This document shows positions 10,664 to 22,700 of a DNA stretch of 64,000 nt, piece after piece. Position 1 is the stretch's first letter, and each line of letters opens with the position of its first letter. Under the pieces are notes generated by a model, which saw only the letters and a list, made by a program, of their open reading frames with translations, made no database searches and had not been told where the DNA came from. This stretch comes from Enoplosus armatus (taxonomy: Eukaryota; Chordata; Actinopteri; Centrarchiformes; Enoplosidae). The translations under genes were made by a program, and so were the position numbers. The stretch lies in assembly GCF_043641665.1 (NCBI RefSeq), contig NC_092191.1:20491501-20555500 (forward strand), written 5' to 3'.

Positions 10664-12180
10664 AAGATGGCAGAAGTGTTTGTTTACCTCGCCCCACCCT
10701 GCGTACGAGGCTGCGGCTCTGACATCACGTCTCTGCGGGTGGAACATTCTCATAAAACATGTTTTCTTTACTCCTCTCCCAATGTAAATAATACAGAGGG
10801 TGTAAATACCATCAAGGGCCCGGCCCCATTTTTAGGCAAGCAGCTCTGTATAAGGATGTTTCCAGATTTCATCAGCTCAGCCCAGACTGAGCGCTTGGGC
10901 GGAAGTTTCACTGTGGTAGGGTTAATGAGGTACACACACATGCTAACCTGGGTCTAATTGCGTCTCCGGCTGCTTTATTTCAGAGGTCAGAATATTCGCG
11001 GCTGCCCTTTAATCTGCCACAGACACCACAAAGAAATGCACAACACAAGGTAAGACACTGTTACAGAAAGCCTCCCGAATATCACGCATGAAAAAGAGAA
11101 TTATCAATTGGCAAAGGAAGGTTATAAAACATATGTACAATGTGCATGGACATGCCTTCATCGTCTGAAAATAGAATTAGCTGCAATAAAAAGCAAACTT
11201 AAACTTGCTTTCCTCTCGGATCCACTTACAATAAAACTTAAATCAGTCCATTTATTCCCATTACTTGATTGTAGAGCTGCAGAAAGATGACAAATTAAAG
11301 GAAAAACCTGAATAAATATACTACAAATGGTATATTTATCAAATGTACTGCGAGACACCAGTTAAAAGATGCCCGTCTTTCCTAATATTTATATTTTCCT
11401 AATATAGTTGCCATTCAAAACATATCTAATTGCAGAAAATCAGTTTGCTGAATGTGAAAAGATGCTTTGGTTCGTGTGCCTCGACCATTTTATTTGACAA
11501 TTACTATACTATATGACACATCATATGTCAGTCTTACTCTTATTCTGCACTTTGTGCTTCTGCTTTTTATTGTTAAATGCGTTTGTCGTTACTTTGCGTT
11601 CGCTCGACCGCGTTGTTGCTTCTACTTCTTGTGATGACCTCTGAGCTACGGGCCACTACGTGCATCAGTTTTAACAGCACGTGTGGCCACAATTGCACTG
11701 CCAATGATAACGGACTCAGAAATGTCAATTACTCAGCGGTATCTGTCTAAAGTTTGCTTCGCTTACTTTAGCGAACACTAGCCACCGTAAGCTTGCCATG
11801 AGCATGTTATTTCCCCCTTTTAAAACGTACATAGGCATTAAGCTGAAGAGATGGCACCTTCATAAAAAAAAAAAGCGGAAAGTGGGCCAGTAGCTCCAAC
11901 AGTAAACGTCTATCTATAATATTGCCAGCAGCTTTTAAAAAAAGATCTGATCAGCAAACAGCTCGAGCCCGTAAGAGAGGAACCTGAAAATAACAATCAG
12001 TATCTCTGTGCTTTATATGTCACTCTGACTGCTCAGCCTTTGCAGCCCGGCAGGGTTGCAACGGGCCTGAAACTTGCCCCACGGTGAAAAGGAAGAGACG
12101 CCTCAGGCCCGGGTATTTGAGAGACGCAGCTGTAAAATTTAACATGTCCTGTCCAGCTCAGTAAGGGCCTTTACTTTAGA
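10664..12180. other. intergenic, no gene seen
   Basis: The sequence is mostly AT-rich with no supportable gene. The segment at 10760-10930 has low-copy character and TGTAAATAATAC / TGTAAATACC motifs. It could be a regulatory block, which is speculative. Confidence 0.5.
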
Positions 12181-12900
12181 CCAGGCGCGGCCTCAAAGCA
12201 CGTGACGGGCAGCCGAGCTCGGAGGGCGATAAGGAAGCATCTGTGAGGCGCGAGGGCGGGGCCGCCGAAGGAGTGAATGCGGGGAGTGTGTGTTGACTTT
12301 GCGTGCGCTTGGCCTACTTCTACGCGCTTTCTGACCAATGGGGTTCAAGACAGTGAGCCACACATGAGAGCTCGGCGGTGATGAATGAGGCTTCACGGTC
12401 AGCGCTGCGGTTTGAGAGAGCAGAGAGCGAGAGGGAAGGGAGTGAAATTACGGGGCATGGCAATAAGTGGGGAGATTGACATGGACGTATAAATGGGGGT
12501 GTTTATTTGGAGGGAGATCTTGGCAGTGAGCGTGTCCCTGACTTCTTTCGCTTGCCTTATTGCTCGGTAAACACTTTCCAGCGTGGAAGAGAATCCCTGA
12601 GGTCGTCGCGCAGGTTTGCCGGCCCGTCCGTCAGTCCGTGAGTGCGTGTGTTTGTGAGTCGATGTGGATGTCCGCGCGCCCGTGCTGCGCCGGCTAATTA
12701 CATATAATCATCCAAAATGTTTATACTGTACAAATAGCATGACTACGCTGAGTGAGTGGCTGCGTGGGACGGGTATATAGCTGGCGTTGTGAACGGGCCC
12801 GGCCGCTCCGTGATTAGCCAGGCTCGGGGCCAGGCTCGGATTGTCAGATGCAGCTAGATGGAGGGCCTGCTAACACTCTTCATGATCCCTGTGTCCGTAG
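12181..12900. promoter_or_regulatory. CpG-rich island with promoter-like motifs, no ORF
   Basis: By hand count the segment has roughly 50 CpG dinucleotides in about 700 bases, near the random expectation, while flanking DNA is CpG-poor. It includes a GC box (GGGCGGGGCC near 12254), an E-box CACGTG (near 12199), a CCAAT motif near 12335, a TATAAAT near 12489 and a TATATAG near 12774. No long coding frame is present. It may be the promoter of a non-coding RNA or an unmethylated regulatory island. Confidence 0.45.
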
Positions 12901-13511
12901 CGCGCCACGCAACATATCATCAAGACACACTGTATAATGTAGTCATCGTATGCCTCGCGGCCATGTTTACAGCAGAGGCCCGGGGGAAGGAAGTGCTCTT
13001 CGTTGAGCCTACGTGAATACCATCGCCCTGACGGACCTCAACCGCAAGACCTGTTTTTCCAATTAGTCCCATCATAGTCGCATTCGTTGAACTAATTCGG
13101 TTGTTTTAACTTGTGCTTCTCATTAAACCATGCCTTGATCCACACCTGCCAAATAACAATCATGTTAAATCTCGTTTCTTATGATGCACGCTGGACTGTA
13201 CAGTATGTCGGTGTCATTGTATGACCCACATTTTGCAATTCCTCGCTAATTAGTGCCTGATGTAGCATTTCCTCTCTGAAACATTATGTTTTATGTTGTT
13301 TCTGTTTGATCAGAGAGCATGTTGTTCTCGGATTAAATAAATGGTACTTGGAAAAGATTTTGGACTGCGCGAGCCACTGCGGTTCTAGGAAGGGCAACGT
13401 CGGTCTGTTAATCCACCTCAGACATCAGTGGTCCCCACAGATATCAAGTGTTCACTTTTTCGGAGAGGTTCATGGTACAGAGATGATGAAGTTGACATTC
13501 TTTTGGTTTTA
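12901..13511. other. intergenic, no gene seen
   Basis: The sequence is AT-rich and non-coding. Its last 100 bases may belong to the dispersed repeat that follows. Confidence 0.5.
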
Positions 13512-13858
13512 AATGAAATGCGAAAATGTTTCAACTACTGGATGGAATTTGGCGCAGACATTTATGGTGCCCTCGGCATGAACTGTGATAACTCCGGTGA
13601 CCTCTTAACCTTTCGGGTCAACAGTTTCATTTGTCCAGCACTTTGGTTGACGACCAAACTAAAGACGTGCGTTGCGCTAGTGGTGGTAATGTTAGCATGC
13701 TACAGCCAAGATGGTAAGCATTATACCTAAACATCAACGCATCTGCATTGTCATTGTGAGCATGTTAACATGCTGATGTTAGCATTTAGCTAAAAGCACT
13801 GCTGTGTGTGTGTGTGCACAGCCTCACAGAGCTGCTACCATGACCTCTTGGTCTTGCC
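13512..13858 (+). mobile_element. dispersed teleost repeat, copy 1
   Basis: This copy shares an ordered series of blocks with 43603-44142: an AACTACTGGATGGAATTTGG-type block, an ACTTTGGTTGACGACCAAA block, a GGTAAGCATTATACCT block, an ATGCTGATGTTAGCATTTAG block and a CAGCCTCACAG end. The paired matches in the same order show they are copies of one repeat. I know the family from fish genomes but cannot assign its class. Confidence 0.75.
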
Positions 13859-15028
13859 TAACCCTTGCAGCAAGTTTTTAGTGTCAATGTCAACCATTCA
13901 TTCAAAGTCAAGGCACTCTGGACCTTGTAATAATTATCAATTGCATTGTAATGTTATACATCACTTGGCATACATTAGGCAGTACGAATACATCATGAAT
14001 GCTCATTAGCACATCTGAAACAATAAAAAAAAATGAAGTGCCTCTGGCTCTCAGAGGTAGAGAATTCAGAGCGCCTTTGAGGTTTGACCCGCATCTGGCA
14101 GAGAGTTAAAGGGGGCTACGGGTCACCTAGTACCGGATGTGGTGTTGGTAAGGCCATGTGTATCTCTGTATGTGTGTGCGAACGGAAGGAGGAGGAGGAG
14201 GGGGGCGGGGGGGGTGTCGGTTAGTACTTCTCGGTCTAGTTGCAGTGCTCTTACTCACGTCCATATTTTCATATGTGCGGCTTTCAAACAAAAGCCGTAT
14301 GTTGATACAATCTACTGGCCAGCCAGAGGAAATGAGTGTTTGTGTGCCGCCTAATGATGTTTCTACTTTTCTTTCTAATGCGATCCAGTTTTTTCCACTG
14401 AGCTCATTAGATTGCCCTGTTTCGTTTCTCAGCACAGCCACGCATCTATTCCTCTTCGGCCCGAGCGTTTCATCATACTTGCGTGATGATGAAAGACACA
14501 CTCTGGGTGAAGTCAAATCATGTCCTATGATTCAGCATGAGTATTGCACTTGTTATTGTGAACAGATGATGTTACCGGTGAGCTGTGAGTGGAGACTGCT
14601 TTTTGTTTGCCTGAACGACCTGACTTCACCAGACTGTGTAGGGATCAAACCGGTGACCTTGTGATCTGCAGTGATATCAGCTAATCGTGTAGTCTTTCTG
14701 CACCGTAGATGGAAGAAGCACATTTTAAAGGCTGAGTGATTGCTGCCAAAATCAATGTAAAGAGGTGAGTCAGGAACGGAGGTAAACAAGCGTCTTGAAG
14801 AGCTGAAGACGCGCTCTTGAATGAGCGTTTACGGCTCCACGTCATAAAGGTACAAGAGGGACCTCGTGGAAAATCAGTTTGAGCTGTCACACAGTAACAC
14901 ACAAAAGCTCAACCCACTAGAGGTCTTCACGCGCTCTACCAGTTCCTGGTAACAGAGATCCGACCCTGGACCCAGGACCAGGTCCACATTACCAAGTTGT
15001 GCCAGGCCCACATCGCACGTTATCCAGT
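13859..15028. other. intergenic with a tRNA-SINE-like relic
   Basis: No gene is visible. Frames of 130-170 codons here (for example 14127-14516 and 14158-14664) have biased, low-complexity composition and no family resemblance. A short G-rich purine tract lies at about 14186-14216. Confidence 0.5.
14625..14700 (-). mobile_element. tRNA-derived SINE head (fragment)
   Basis: On the minus strand a TAGCTGATATCACTGC segment resembles a pol III A box. About 25 bases later GGTCACCGGTTTGATCCCTA resembles a B box. The spacing is shorter than in a real tRNA, so I call it a decayed SINE rather than a tRNA gene. Confidence 0.45.
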
Positions 15029-15347
15029 TTAATCGAGTTTGACATTTTGTGAAATAGACTTATTCGCTTTCTTGCTGAGAGTGAGGTGAGGCAATCAATA
15101 CCACTCCTGGAGTCTTGTTGTCACTATGAAGTTGCCAGGCAACCAGCGGAGACCCCAGGAAGCTTCAGAGGTGCTGGTGGGCAGATTCAGTCACCTTTGC
15201 ACAGAGCCAGGGTAGCTGTTTCCCCCTGTTTTTTAGTCTTCATGCAAAACTTAGCTTCCCAGCTGCTGGCGCCAGTCTTCTCGTCTAACTCTCGCCAAGA
15301 AAGAGAATAATCATCCTATTTCCCAGAATGTCGAACTGTTCCTTTAA
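15029..15347. mobile_element. palindromic fish MITE-like repeat, copy 1
   Basis: The left arm (TTTGACATTTTGTGAAATAG, then TTCGCTTTCTTGCTGAGAG) is the approximate reverse complement of the right arm (CTCTCGCCAAGAAAGAGAAT, then TTTCCCAGAATGTCGAACTG). The centre holds GTTGCCAGGCAACC and AGCCAGGGTAGCTGTTTCCC. Related copies lie at 38729-39164, 30640-30725 and 47839-47895. Confidence 0.75.
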
Positions 15348-15349
15348 TT

Positions 15350-15943
15350 TGTGCATCTTTGGTTTAGGTACGTTGAGGTCATAGTAAAGTGTATCAGAGA
15401 AGAAGAAGAAGAAGAAAAGAACAAACGGCATTGCATGTTGTATAAGAAGGGCCCACCGGGTCGTTTTTTGGCCCAGGACTCCCGAGCAGGTTAATCCGGC
15501 CATGGCAGTTGAATATCATTACAGAAATACTTGCATCTGTATTGGCCATTAAAAACCCATTCAGCATTTACAACAGCTGCTTGCACGTGTGTGTCCATGT
15601 GCAGGACAAGCAAACCCGTGGTGGCCTCGCATACCGGAGGTCTCGGCTGTGTTTGTACGCTGACGGAACTGAGATTGGCAGCCTCAGACATGTTCACAAA
15701 GTCACTGTTAGGTGTTTTACTGTACAGATCTCCGACCTGCTTTTAGACCCCCCCCCCCCCCCCCATCCATCCTCTGCCGGTGTGCTGGAGGCGGATGCAG
15801 GTCCTGGAGCTGCCGCAGCCGGCCGGTCCTCCCATCAATGCCTCCTTTAAGGGTCAGTGGAGCAGGGCTGCAGCACAGACCACCTTTATCTTGCACTCTC
15901 AGGACACTCATTCATACACCAGAGAGGAGGAGCTATCTGCAGC

Positions 15944-15944
<1 letters not shown>
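15350..15944. other. intergenic with a poly-C tract
   Basis: A C run lies at about 15750-15764, and a short (AAG)n run lies near 15400-15416. No gene is visible. Confidence 0.5.

Positions 15945-15987
<43 letters not shown>
15945..15987. repeat. (CA)n microsatellite
   Basis: An uninterrupted CA run of about 42 bases. A second, about 33 bases, lies at 16436-16468. Confidence 0.95.
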
Positions 15988-15988
<1 letters not shown>

Positions 15989-16433
15989 AGCAAAGCCTGT
16001 GTATGTGTGTACTTGCTTACTCAAACACCATCGGGGAGCGAGAAAACACACCTCCTGCGCTCATTCGCAGACTCCGTATGTGCATCTGTGTCTGTGTGTG
16101 TTTTGCAGCCGGGACTATGCATATACACACACCTCTGTTTACTGTAAATAAAGATAGATTTCATTTTGTAAACAAACGCATGTTTATTTGAATGATCAAT
16201 CTCAAACCTGCGCTTGTGTGCCGCCATTCAGGAGTTTGGTTTTTTCGGTGAGCGCCATTTGGCAGCTTCCCCGAGATGCACAGCAGACGCCGTTGCCTGT
16301 TTCCCATGAAGTTTACTCGGCAACAGTCGGATTTCTCAATGGCGCATTTCACCCTAATAATAAATACATTGGTATTTAAAAGATGAGTCATAAACCCACC
16401 ATGCACATATTCACTGTTGAGTTTATTTGGGTT

Positions 16434-16469
<36 letters not shown>

Positions 16470-16472
<3 letters not shown>

Positions 16473-18870
16473 TGTTACTGTAGCTAGTGGAACTAACCTT
16501 AATAATCTCTTATTTAAAATGGTGAGTCACCTTATAAACACACAGTCAGTCCAAACAAAACAGGAAAGTGGATGTTACTAAAAAAGACTAAATGTGTCCT
16601 AAAACAAAGGCAAATTGATTTTTCTTCTTTTTCCTTTTTCCTTTTTCTTTGTGGGAAATCACATCCACTCATTCACAAATCTTCTTGAGTCACACGAGGT
16701 AAAAATCCGCTTTATTCTACCTTGATTTAAGATGCCAAACTGTAACGACAGCAAGACTGGTTTCACCCCCACTGGCAGCACTGCTCACGTATTGTAAAAA
16801 CACAAGTTCTGAAAATCGAATACAAGCCCGAACCAGAAACCAGCGCCACCTGATTAGCGGGTTCGAGCACGGCGCGGCAGCGGCGAACTTTGCATGTTGT
16901 AACGCTAACTAATGGCAATAATGGCGGATGGTGAGTCATTAGGCCCGAAGCGTTTTGCGATGTGTGACCTAAATCCGCCTCTCTTACTCCTATGTGTGTG
17001 TAGCACAATGCATCGGTTTTTTACCCGGAGCCAGGCTTTATGCAACATTCACTTCCAAGAGAGGCATTTTCAGGAACTCCTTAACCCCATTCACGTCTCA
17101 TCAGAGAAGCTCAGCGAGACTGGAACAACGGTAACTGCTTTCCTCTCACGGTTATGTGATTTACGTGATGTGCGCTGCGCATTTTCAGTCAGTCGGAGGC
17201 TGAACTGAACACAAACACGCTTTGATCTGCTGAGTGACCTAAATCCACACAATTACCAGCTTGCTCGCTGTCCTGCTAATGCTAGCGACCTAAAACATCA
17301 GGTAAAACATGCACTAACATGCAAACCACTTGAACAGAGAAGCTCGGACTGCAACACACGCAGAGGGAGTGTGATGTCGTTTTTACGCTCAGGGCGCCTC
17401 TCCTCCGCTATATATTTACACAGCAAATAGCTGTTCGCCGCTATATTAATGTTCACAATCTCATATGTAGAACCTTTAAGTCTTTAAGTGCCCCGTGCAC
17501 ACCGCTTCAACATGTGGAGAGGTCCAAAGCTTTGACAGGCCTGCCGTGCCTAGTCGCGGTTGCTAAGCTATGATAGGACAGTCATTGTTCGGGGGGGGGG
17601 TTAGAAAACGGTCAACTCCAGCTGGAGGCATTCACAACCATACATCACTGAAATAATATTGATGGGAGAGCACATCATGCGCTCCTCGCCTCATATCCAC
17701 ACAGAAATCCCGGAGGACCCCCCGCTCTCCGGAGGAAATGAGAGGCTTGAGATCTCTCCGCTGATAAAGCGGCAAACCTGTCAGCGTGTTTACACAGTGG
17801 CACGTTTTTTTTTTTTTTTTTGCCGCTTCTCAGCGCCGTCCACCGGGCCAGAACTTCCAATTTAAGTCCTTCTCCTCTGCTGCTGTTTATTAGAGGAGCG
17901 TTTTTGTTTTTTTTTTGTTTTTTTTTTCATTCCCGGAGACCTGTATGAAGTCATTCATTACCAAGTGTTTCAGCCACTCACTGGGCTCCGCATTAACTCC
18001 TTGTCAAACATCATGTGAATTCATATTCATAGAGGTAGTTTCCAGCACTGCGGTTGAAATTTACTGATGGGTTTTTACTCTCTTGTAAAAGTCTTTTCCA
18101 GAAGAGGTGAGGTTGTCAGAGCAACTGAGGCCAAGAGGCAAAATGTGTGACGGCTTTGTGTGAGAGAAACACAGACAACCACTCCTGCGTTAATAGCAAA
18201 AAAACCCCCAGTTTTCATTCCATGATACAGATGTGCAAAAACTTTACGTACGTTACAACAGCTGCCAGAACTTTCTTAAACGTGTTGTATTGTCCTTTGT
18301 GTAATGTTATACTTTATATTTTCATGTTAGCAGGAGAAAAAAAGTATATTAGCCGACAAAAGCTTAATATTATTCTCTGCAGATACAATTTGATCTACTA
18401 ATTCGACGCATTAGAAGCTCTTTAGCGTCTTTGGGCTCATTGTTTTGGTTTTGCCCCCTGTAACCTGACTGTTTGGGTTCAGTCTCGATGCTCTCGTCAA
18501 CCTTGTCGCAGCAGGCAGCTGTTTTCAGCCAACAAAACTTTAATAAACTGTATGCTTTACAGGCTTTCTCTCCCGTGCTGCACTTGTGTGGCCTACATTA
18601 CAAATCATGTCATTTTTTATCTAGTTTTTGTGCCCCATCCTCATAAAATGTAATTTCAAACATTTCTTTCCCCACCAGTCGGCTATCAAATCCTTGGGGG
18701 AAACATTTACTTTTTTAAGAGAGTATTCTGCTGCTGCTGCTGCAAAAAAAAAAAAAATAAAAAAAAAAATCTGCAGTTATGAGCTTTAGGCTAAAGATAG
18801 AGGTGTCACTGACAGCTTCCAAAAAGGTCTGGAGAGAAAACACATTAAAATGGTTCTCAGTGTTCTGGCG
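16470..18870. other. intergenic, repeat-rich, no gene seen
   Basis: The block at about 16900-17480 resembles a teleost dispersed repeat by memory. It has a sequence rich in AGCGAGACTGG and GCGCCTCTCCTCCGCTATAT, ending near TTCACAATCTCATATGTAGA. I cannot place its ends. Poly-G lies at 17591-17600, T-rich runs at 17805-17820 and 17900-17930, and poly-A at 18743-18770. The 99-codon frame at 16912 is probably not a gene. Confidence 0.4.
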
Positions 18871-18873
18871 ATG

Positions 18874-19060
18874 ACAAGTCAAGTTTATTTGTTAAGCCTG
18901 GTATCGCATATATTTTCTCAATGGGAGCTGCAGTTCCTGACCCAGCCCGAGCCTTCTAGGAAAACAAGGAAACTCTCAGACTAAACCTTAGCACATAAGG
19001 AGAAAAGGAAAAAACATAAAGAGGAAATTCGAAGACAGATTGGAGGAGCAACAGGAGCTG
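18874..19060 (+). mobile_element. dispersed fish repeat relic
   Basis: The sequence AAGTCAAGTTTATTTGTTAA, followed by a CTCAATGGGAGCTGCAGTTCC block and GGAGGAGCAACAGGAG, matches the layout of a common fish interspersed repeat (a T-rich start, then an AACTCCC-like and GAGCAACAG end). The copy is strongly diverged. A poly-G tract follows at 19064-19083. Confidence 0.5.
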
Positions 19061-19285
19061 TTGACGGGGGGGGGGGGGGGGGGTAATTACAAAAAAGCGT
19101 AACAAAAACTTGTTACCAGCTGGGCGAGTTTCGCTCCGGCCCTGCTCTCCTCCTGGTTGCAACAACTGACCTAGATTCTTGCTTGAAGATTACTCTGCGT
19201 ATGCGTGTGCTCACATGCACGTATGTAACATGATAAGAGACACAGGTGGTCACGTTGCTGCTCCGGCTTCAGTAAGACCGCGGGC

Positions 19286-19288
<3 letters not shown>

Positions 19289-19320
<32 letters not shown>
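19289..19320. repeat. (CA)n microsatellite
   Basis: An uninterrupted CA run of about 32 bases. Confidence 0.9.
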
Positions 19321-19325
<5 letters not shown>

Positions 19326-19846
19326 TGCTGTAGTTATTGACTCACTAATACCATAAGCCTTTACTCTGCAAACAGAAACCGTCCGCATGATGAAATGTAC
19401 ACAGAGTAACTTATGTGACCTGGAAACAGGAGAAACTCATGGAAGATGGAGATGTCAGTAATCCAATGATGAAGATCAGATACAGTCCTTTGTTCTAGTA
19501 TCTGAAATCAAATATATTACTTGGAGTACATTTTACTCACAAACGTGGCAATATCTGAAATGGGTTATGGCTAATGAATGGACTCAGGTAGACAAAAGGG
19601 AGTTGTATTAAGGAGTAGCAGCAAAACACACACACACACACACACCGTGGTATTATCTCCCCAACAGTAAGACAGCATGTTAAAGTGTTTAAATTCCTCC
19701 CTCTTGCCCCTGGGTGTACACAGAGGAATCTCAGCAGGCCCATCCAATAAAACAGAGTGTGTTTGTACGACTCCTGACCACTGAGGGCTGCTTTTCACAT
19801 TACCAAATACTGTACATTCCTCCAAATGGTAAACACATCCCCGTCC

Positions 19847-19848
<2 letters not shown>

Positions 19849-19886
<38 letters not shown>

Positions 19887-19904
19887 ACACAAGCTGAAAT
19901 ACTG

Positions 19905-19937
<33 letters not shown>

Positions 19938-20190
19938 GGCGGCCATCGCGTAAATCGGGTGAGTCAGAGGTAGCTGATGTGATAACTGTAGCAGTGAGTG
20001 TGCAAAATGAGTGTGTGCGAGCATGTGTGTGTGTGTGTGTGTGTGTGTCATTAGCGCCCAAAACACCGCCCAACTCACCTGAGGAGCCAGGTAGGTAACA
20101 GCTGCAACCAGGCAGCAACATCTGTCAGTCGCGTCAAACACACACCTACCGTCTGTATCCCATCTGTGTGTGTGTGTGTGTGTGTGTGTG
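19849..20190. repeat. microsatellite cluster: (CA)n then three (TG)n tracts
   Basis: The tracts are CA at 19849-19884 and TG at 19905-19936, 20026-20048 and 20164-20190. The first two are opposite strands of the same repeat, separated by about 20 bases, so they can pair into a hairpin. Open frames through this cluster are artefacts. Confidence 0.9.
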
Positions 20191-21398
20191 TTTCGGAGTG
20201 TTTGTGTGTGTAGAGGGGTTTGTATGACTGTTTGTGCGCCCATCAGTATGACCCGAGTTTTAACCTCTGACGCCTCTCTCACCCCCACCCGAGCCTCACA
20301 AGGGCAAGACCCGCCCCACCCCCCTACCAGCTCCCAGAGGTCTCGGGGGGGTTAAAGTCATATCTGTTATCAGCTGGAGTGTGTTTTGTTTGTGCTGGGA
20401 ATGAGAGCGTGCTCCTGGCAGCTGAAGGTCCAACTCAGAAGGAAGTAGCTGTGAATAAATACCAAGAAGATTCTGATAAGATGGTCCGATCAAAATATAG
20501 CCAGATAGATTTATAGTATCACTTAACAGCAGGCGAAACACATCTTACGCATCTAAGTCTGTTTACAGGTCGTGGGGAGTACTACTGCATAATGTGAAAA
20601 ACAAACAACAACAACAACCTTTTGTGGCTCCAGAGGGAGCTGCAAAAAGTCCTAACAAATTGCCTCATGTGATTCAGCAATGATCTCTGTAGAACGCAGG
20701 TCAGCTAGATGTTCTTTTCCGCACCGTGACCTTTAGGTGTCAGTTCACACAAACCGCAAGGACACATATTTTCACACGTACGTCTGGTGGTAGGTGAACA
20801 CGCCGATATTTTGGAGCACTATTCTTTTGCTTTTTTCACGACAGCTCTAGGTAGTGTGATGCGTGACCTGAGTCAACTGAGCCACTGTAAAAAAAAAAAA
20901 AAAGAAGTCTCAATGGGTTATCCAACCAGGCAGAGCTGTTTTTGCAGAGCTATCATGGGAAATAAGTCCGTCTCCGCGTATCACATGCTGGTTCACACAC
21001 ACACACAGTCGAGCTCTCTTACGGCTCAAGTCGCGTCACCGTGCGTTCAACTGCTCTGTGAAAACAACACCGCGTCCATTCAGTCTTTATCAGTGCATCA
21101 ACAGTCAGGGGAACACATGGCTTTCCCCACAGAGCTGTGTTCGCTCTCTATCATAGTTCCCCGTGAGCGTTTGTGTGTGTGTGTGTGAGAGGGAGAGAAC
21201 GTGTGTTTGCCTTGTGTGGTTTGCCTCCGGCTGTGGAGGGCTTGCCTCAGCCTGCTTCACCTTCGTTACAGACGGCACAACGGGAGGGAGACAGGGCAAT
21301 TTATATGTAATGTGTAGGGGAAACAATTTAATGACATGCCACTTTAGGAGCCATGTTAGCTGGCTAATTTGCCCAAAGGCGAACAGGCATGTTGCAAT
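20191..21398. other. intergenic, no gene seen
   Basis: The stretch holds a poly-A run near 20889-20902 and short TG/GA runs near 21171-21196. No supportable gene is present. Confidence 0.5.
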
Positions 21399-21657
21399 TT
21401 AACCCTGTAAAGCCTGAACCATGAAATAATTGCCAGAAAATTCTAATTTCATGAAACTGGAGTGTTTATTGAACCTTCTGACAAATGAAGAAAAAAAGAA
21501 ATGAAATATCAATTTGCATATATGAGTTTTAATTTGTATCATTTTTGTACAAAAACATATAAAACACAACATTGGGGAAAAAAAAAAACACACTGATGAT
21601 GTAGAGGTCTCAAAAACTCACGTATCAAATATGATACACTTGGCGTTACAGGGTTAA
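21399..21657. mobile_element. piggyBac-type MITE with TTAA target duplications
   Basis: TTAA at 21399-21402 and 21654-21657 flanks a 251-bp element (21403-21653). Its ends form an inverted repeat: CCCTGTAAAGCC on the left and, as reverse complement, CCCTGTAACGCC on the right, 11 of 12 bases matching. TTAA duplication plus CCC-starting termini are the hallmarks of the piggyBac superfamily. There is no internal coding frame, so it was mobilised in trans. A subterminal palindrome GTATCAAATATGATAC lies near the right end. Confidence 0.88.
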
Positions 21658-21680
21658 GTGTTGTTTGTGACTGAAACCTA

Positions 21681-21893
21681 ATGAAACGCTAACATTATCA
21701 GTTGGTTTAAGCTCTAGCTCTTAGCCTACCAGCTAGTTAGCTAACAAAGCCACAAGTCAGTTGTTGTCTAAGCTAACTAGTTGCAACAAGCATACGAGCA
21801 CAAGCGTTGTTTGTGACTGAGGCCTGGTCCTTTTTCTCACTGATAATGTCTGAACATTATCGGACGCTGTCAAATTGTTTTTTTTTTCTAAAT
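21681..21893 (+). repeat. direct repeat, left copy flanking a 4.2-kb insertion
   Basis: The 213-bp segment starts at ATGAAACGCTAACATTATC. It is nearly identical to 26240-26443 and, for its first 100 bases, to 26616-26713. The shared part stops exactly at a T-run followed by CTAAAT. Left and right copies then diverge, which marks an insertion boundary. Confidence 0.9.
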
Positions 21894-22083
21894 GGGTCAT
21901 TCCAGAATTAGAGGACATTTGGGCTTCAAAATTCTTGAAAAATAAACCGTCACTTTTTTTTAAATTTCTGCTACATATTCATCAATAATAGGTAATAAAC
22001 TATCAAAGGCTTGATTGTCTCAGCTTACAGATCAAAGGTACAATGTTTATTGCATGATTTATTGGGTGTTTGTAATACTTTGT

Positions 22084-22097
22084 GCAACCCTGTTACC
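22084..22097 (+). repeat. 14-bp inverted repeat, left copy (GCAACCCTGTTACC)
   Basis: This is a perfect inverted match to 25752-25765. A shorter copy in the opposite orientation lies at 22365-22376. Both lie 3' of the minus-strand broken gene. Confidence 0.8.
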
Positions 22098-22694
22098 GAC
22101 GCTAAGGAACCTGAAAAAAGTACATTAATGGATTTCTGAAATATAATTCCTTTTCCATTAAGTGAAGAAAGTAACATTCTCTCTGAATAACCATTTGGTT
22201 TCACATATGACTTGATTTACTTTCAAAGTCTGTCTCACTTTACCAATTTGAGTATTTATTTAACACATTTTGCATATAATTACATAAACTCTTTAAAGGA
22301 AAATGGGTCAAACCATTTTGAGCTGAGAAAGTAATTTGTGATTATTTTCAATTATAATGATAAGGTAACAGGGTTGAAATTAGGGTTGCGTAAAGTAAGA
22401 GGGATGACTAGCTACATTATTTTTGATTATAGATCATTAGATAAAAGTGACAAATAAATGCTCAAGACACCAAAGTATACTTTGAATAACTTTTAATACT
22501 TCGTCAGCACTATTTCTCTATTAACAACACCCAACAACAACAACACCACATTGCTTTTAAACCTTACTATTGATGGCTGGCTGCCCTGGCCTATCAACAT
22601 ATTCACTCTAACTGAGCTAAAAACATTTCACTCTAACACTTAACAGGCTAAAACTTGCCATCTGCTTTAGAACATCGGTTTTCTAATTTTCCAC

Positions 22695-22700
22695 TTTATT
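22695..22700 (-). terminator. AATAAA overlapping the stop codon of the broken gene
   Basis: On the minus strand the last codons read GAG AAA TAA followed by AGTGG, so AATAAA overlaps the TAA stop. It is a possible poly(A) signal, but could be chance. Confidence 0.35.

Noticed and set aside
14158..14664. 168-codon plus-strand frame
   Set aside because: It overlaps a minus-strand 129-codon frame and a SINE relic, and has no family resemblance.
14625..14700. Functional tRNA gene
   Set aside because: A and B box resemblance is partial, spacing is too short and no acceptor stem pairs. It fits a SINE head.
19800..20288. 162-codon minus-strand frame
   Set aside because: Almost entirely translated CA/TG repeats. 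No protein context.
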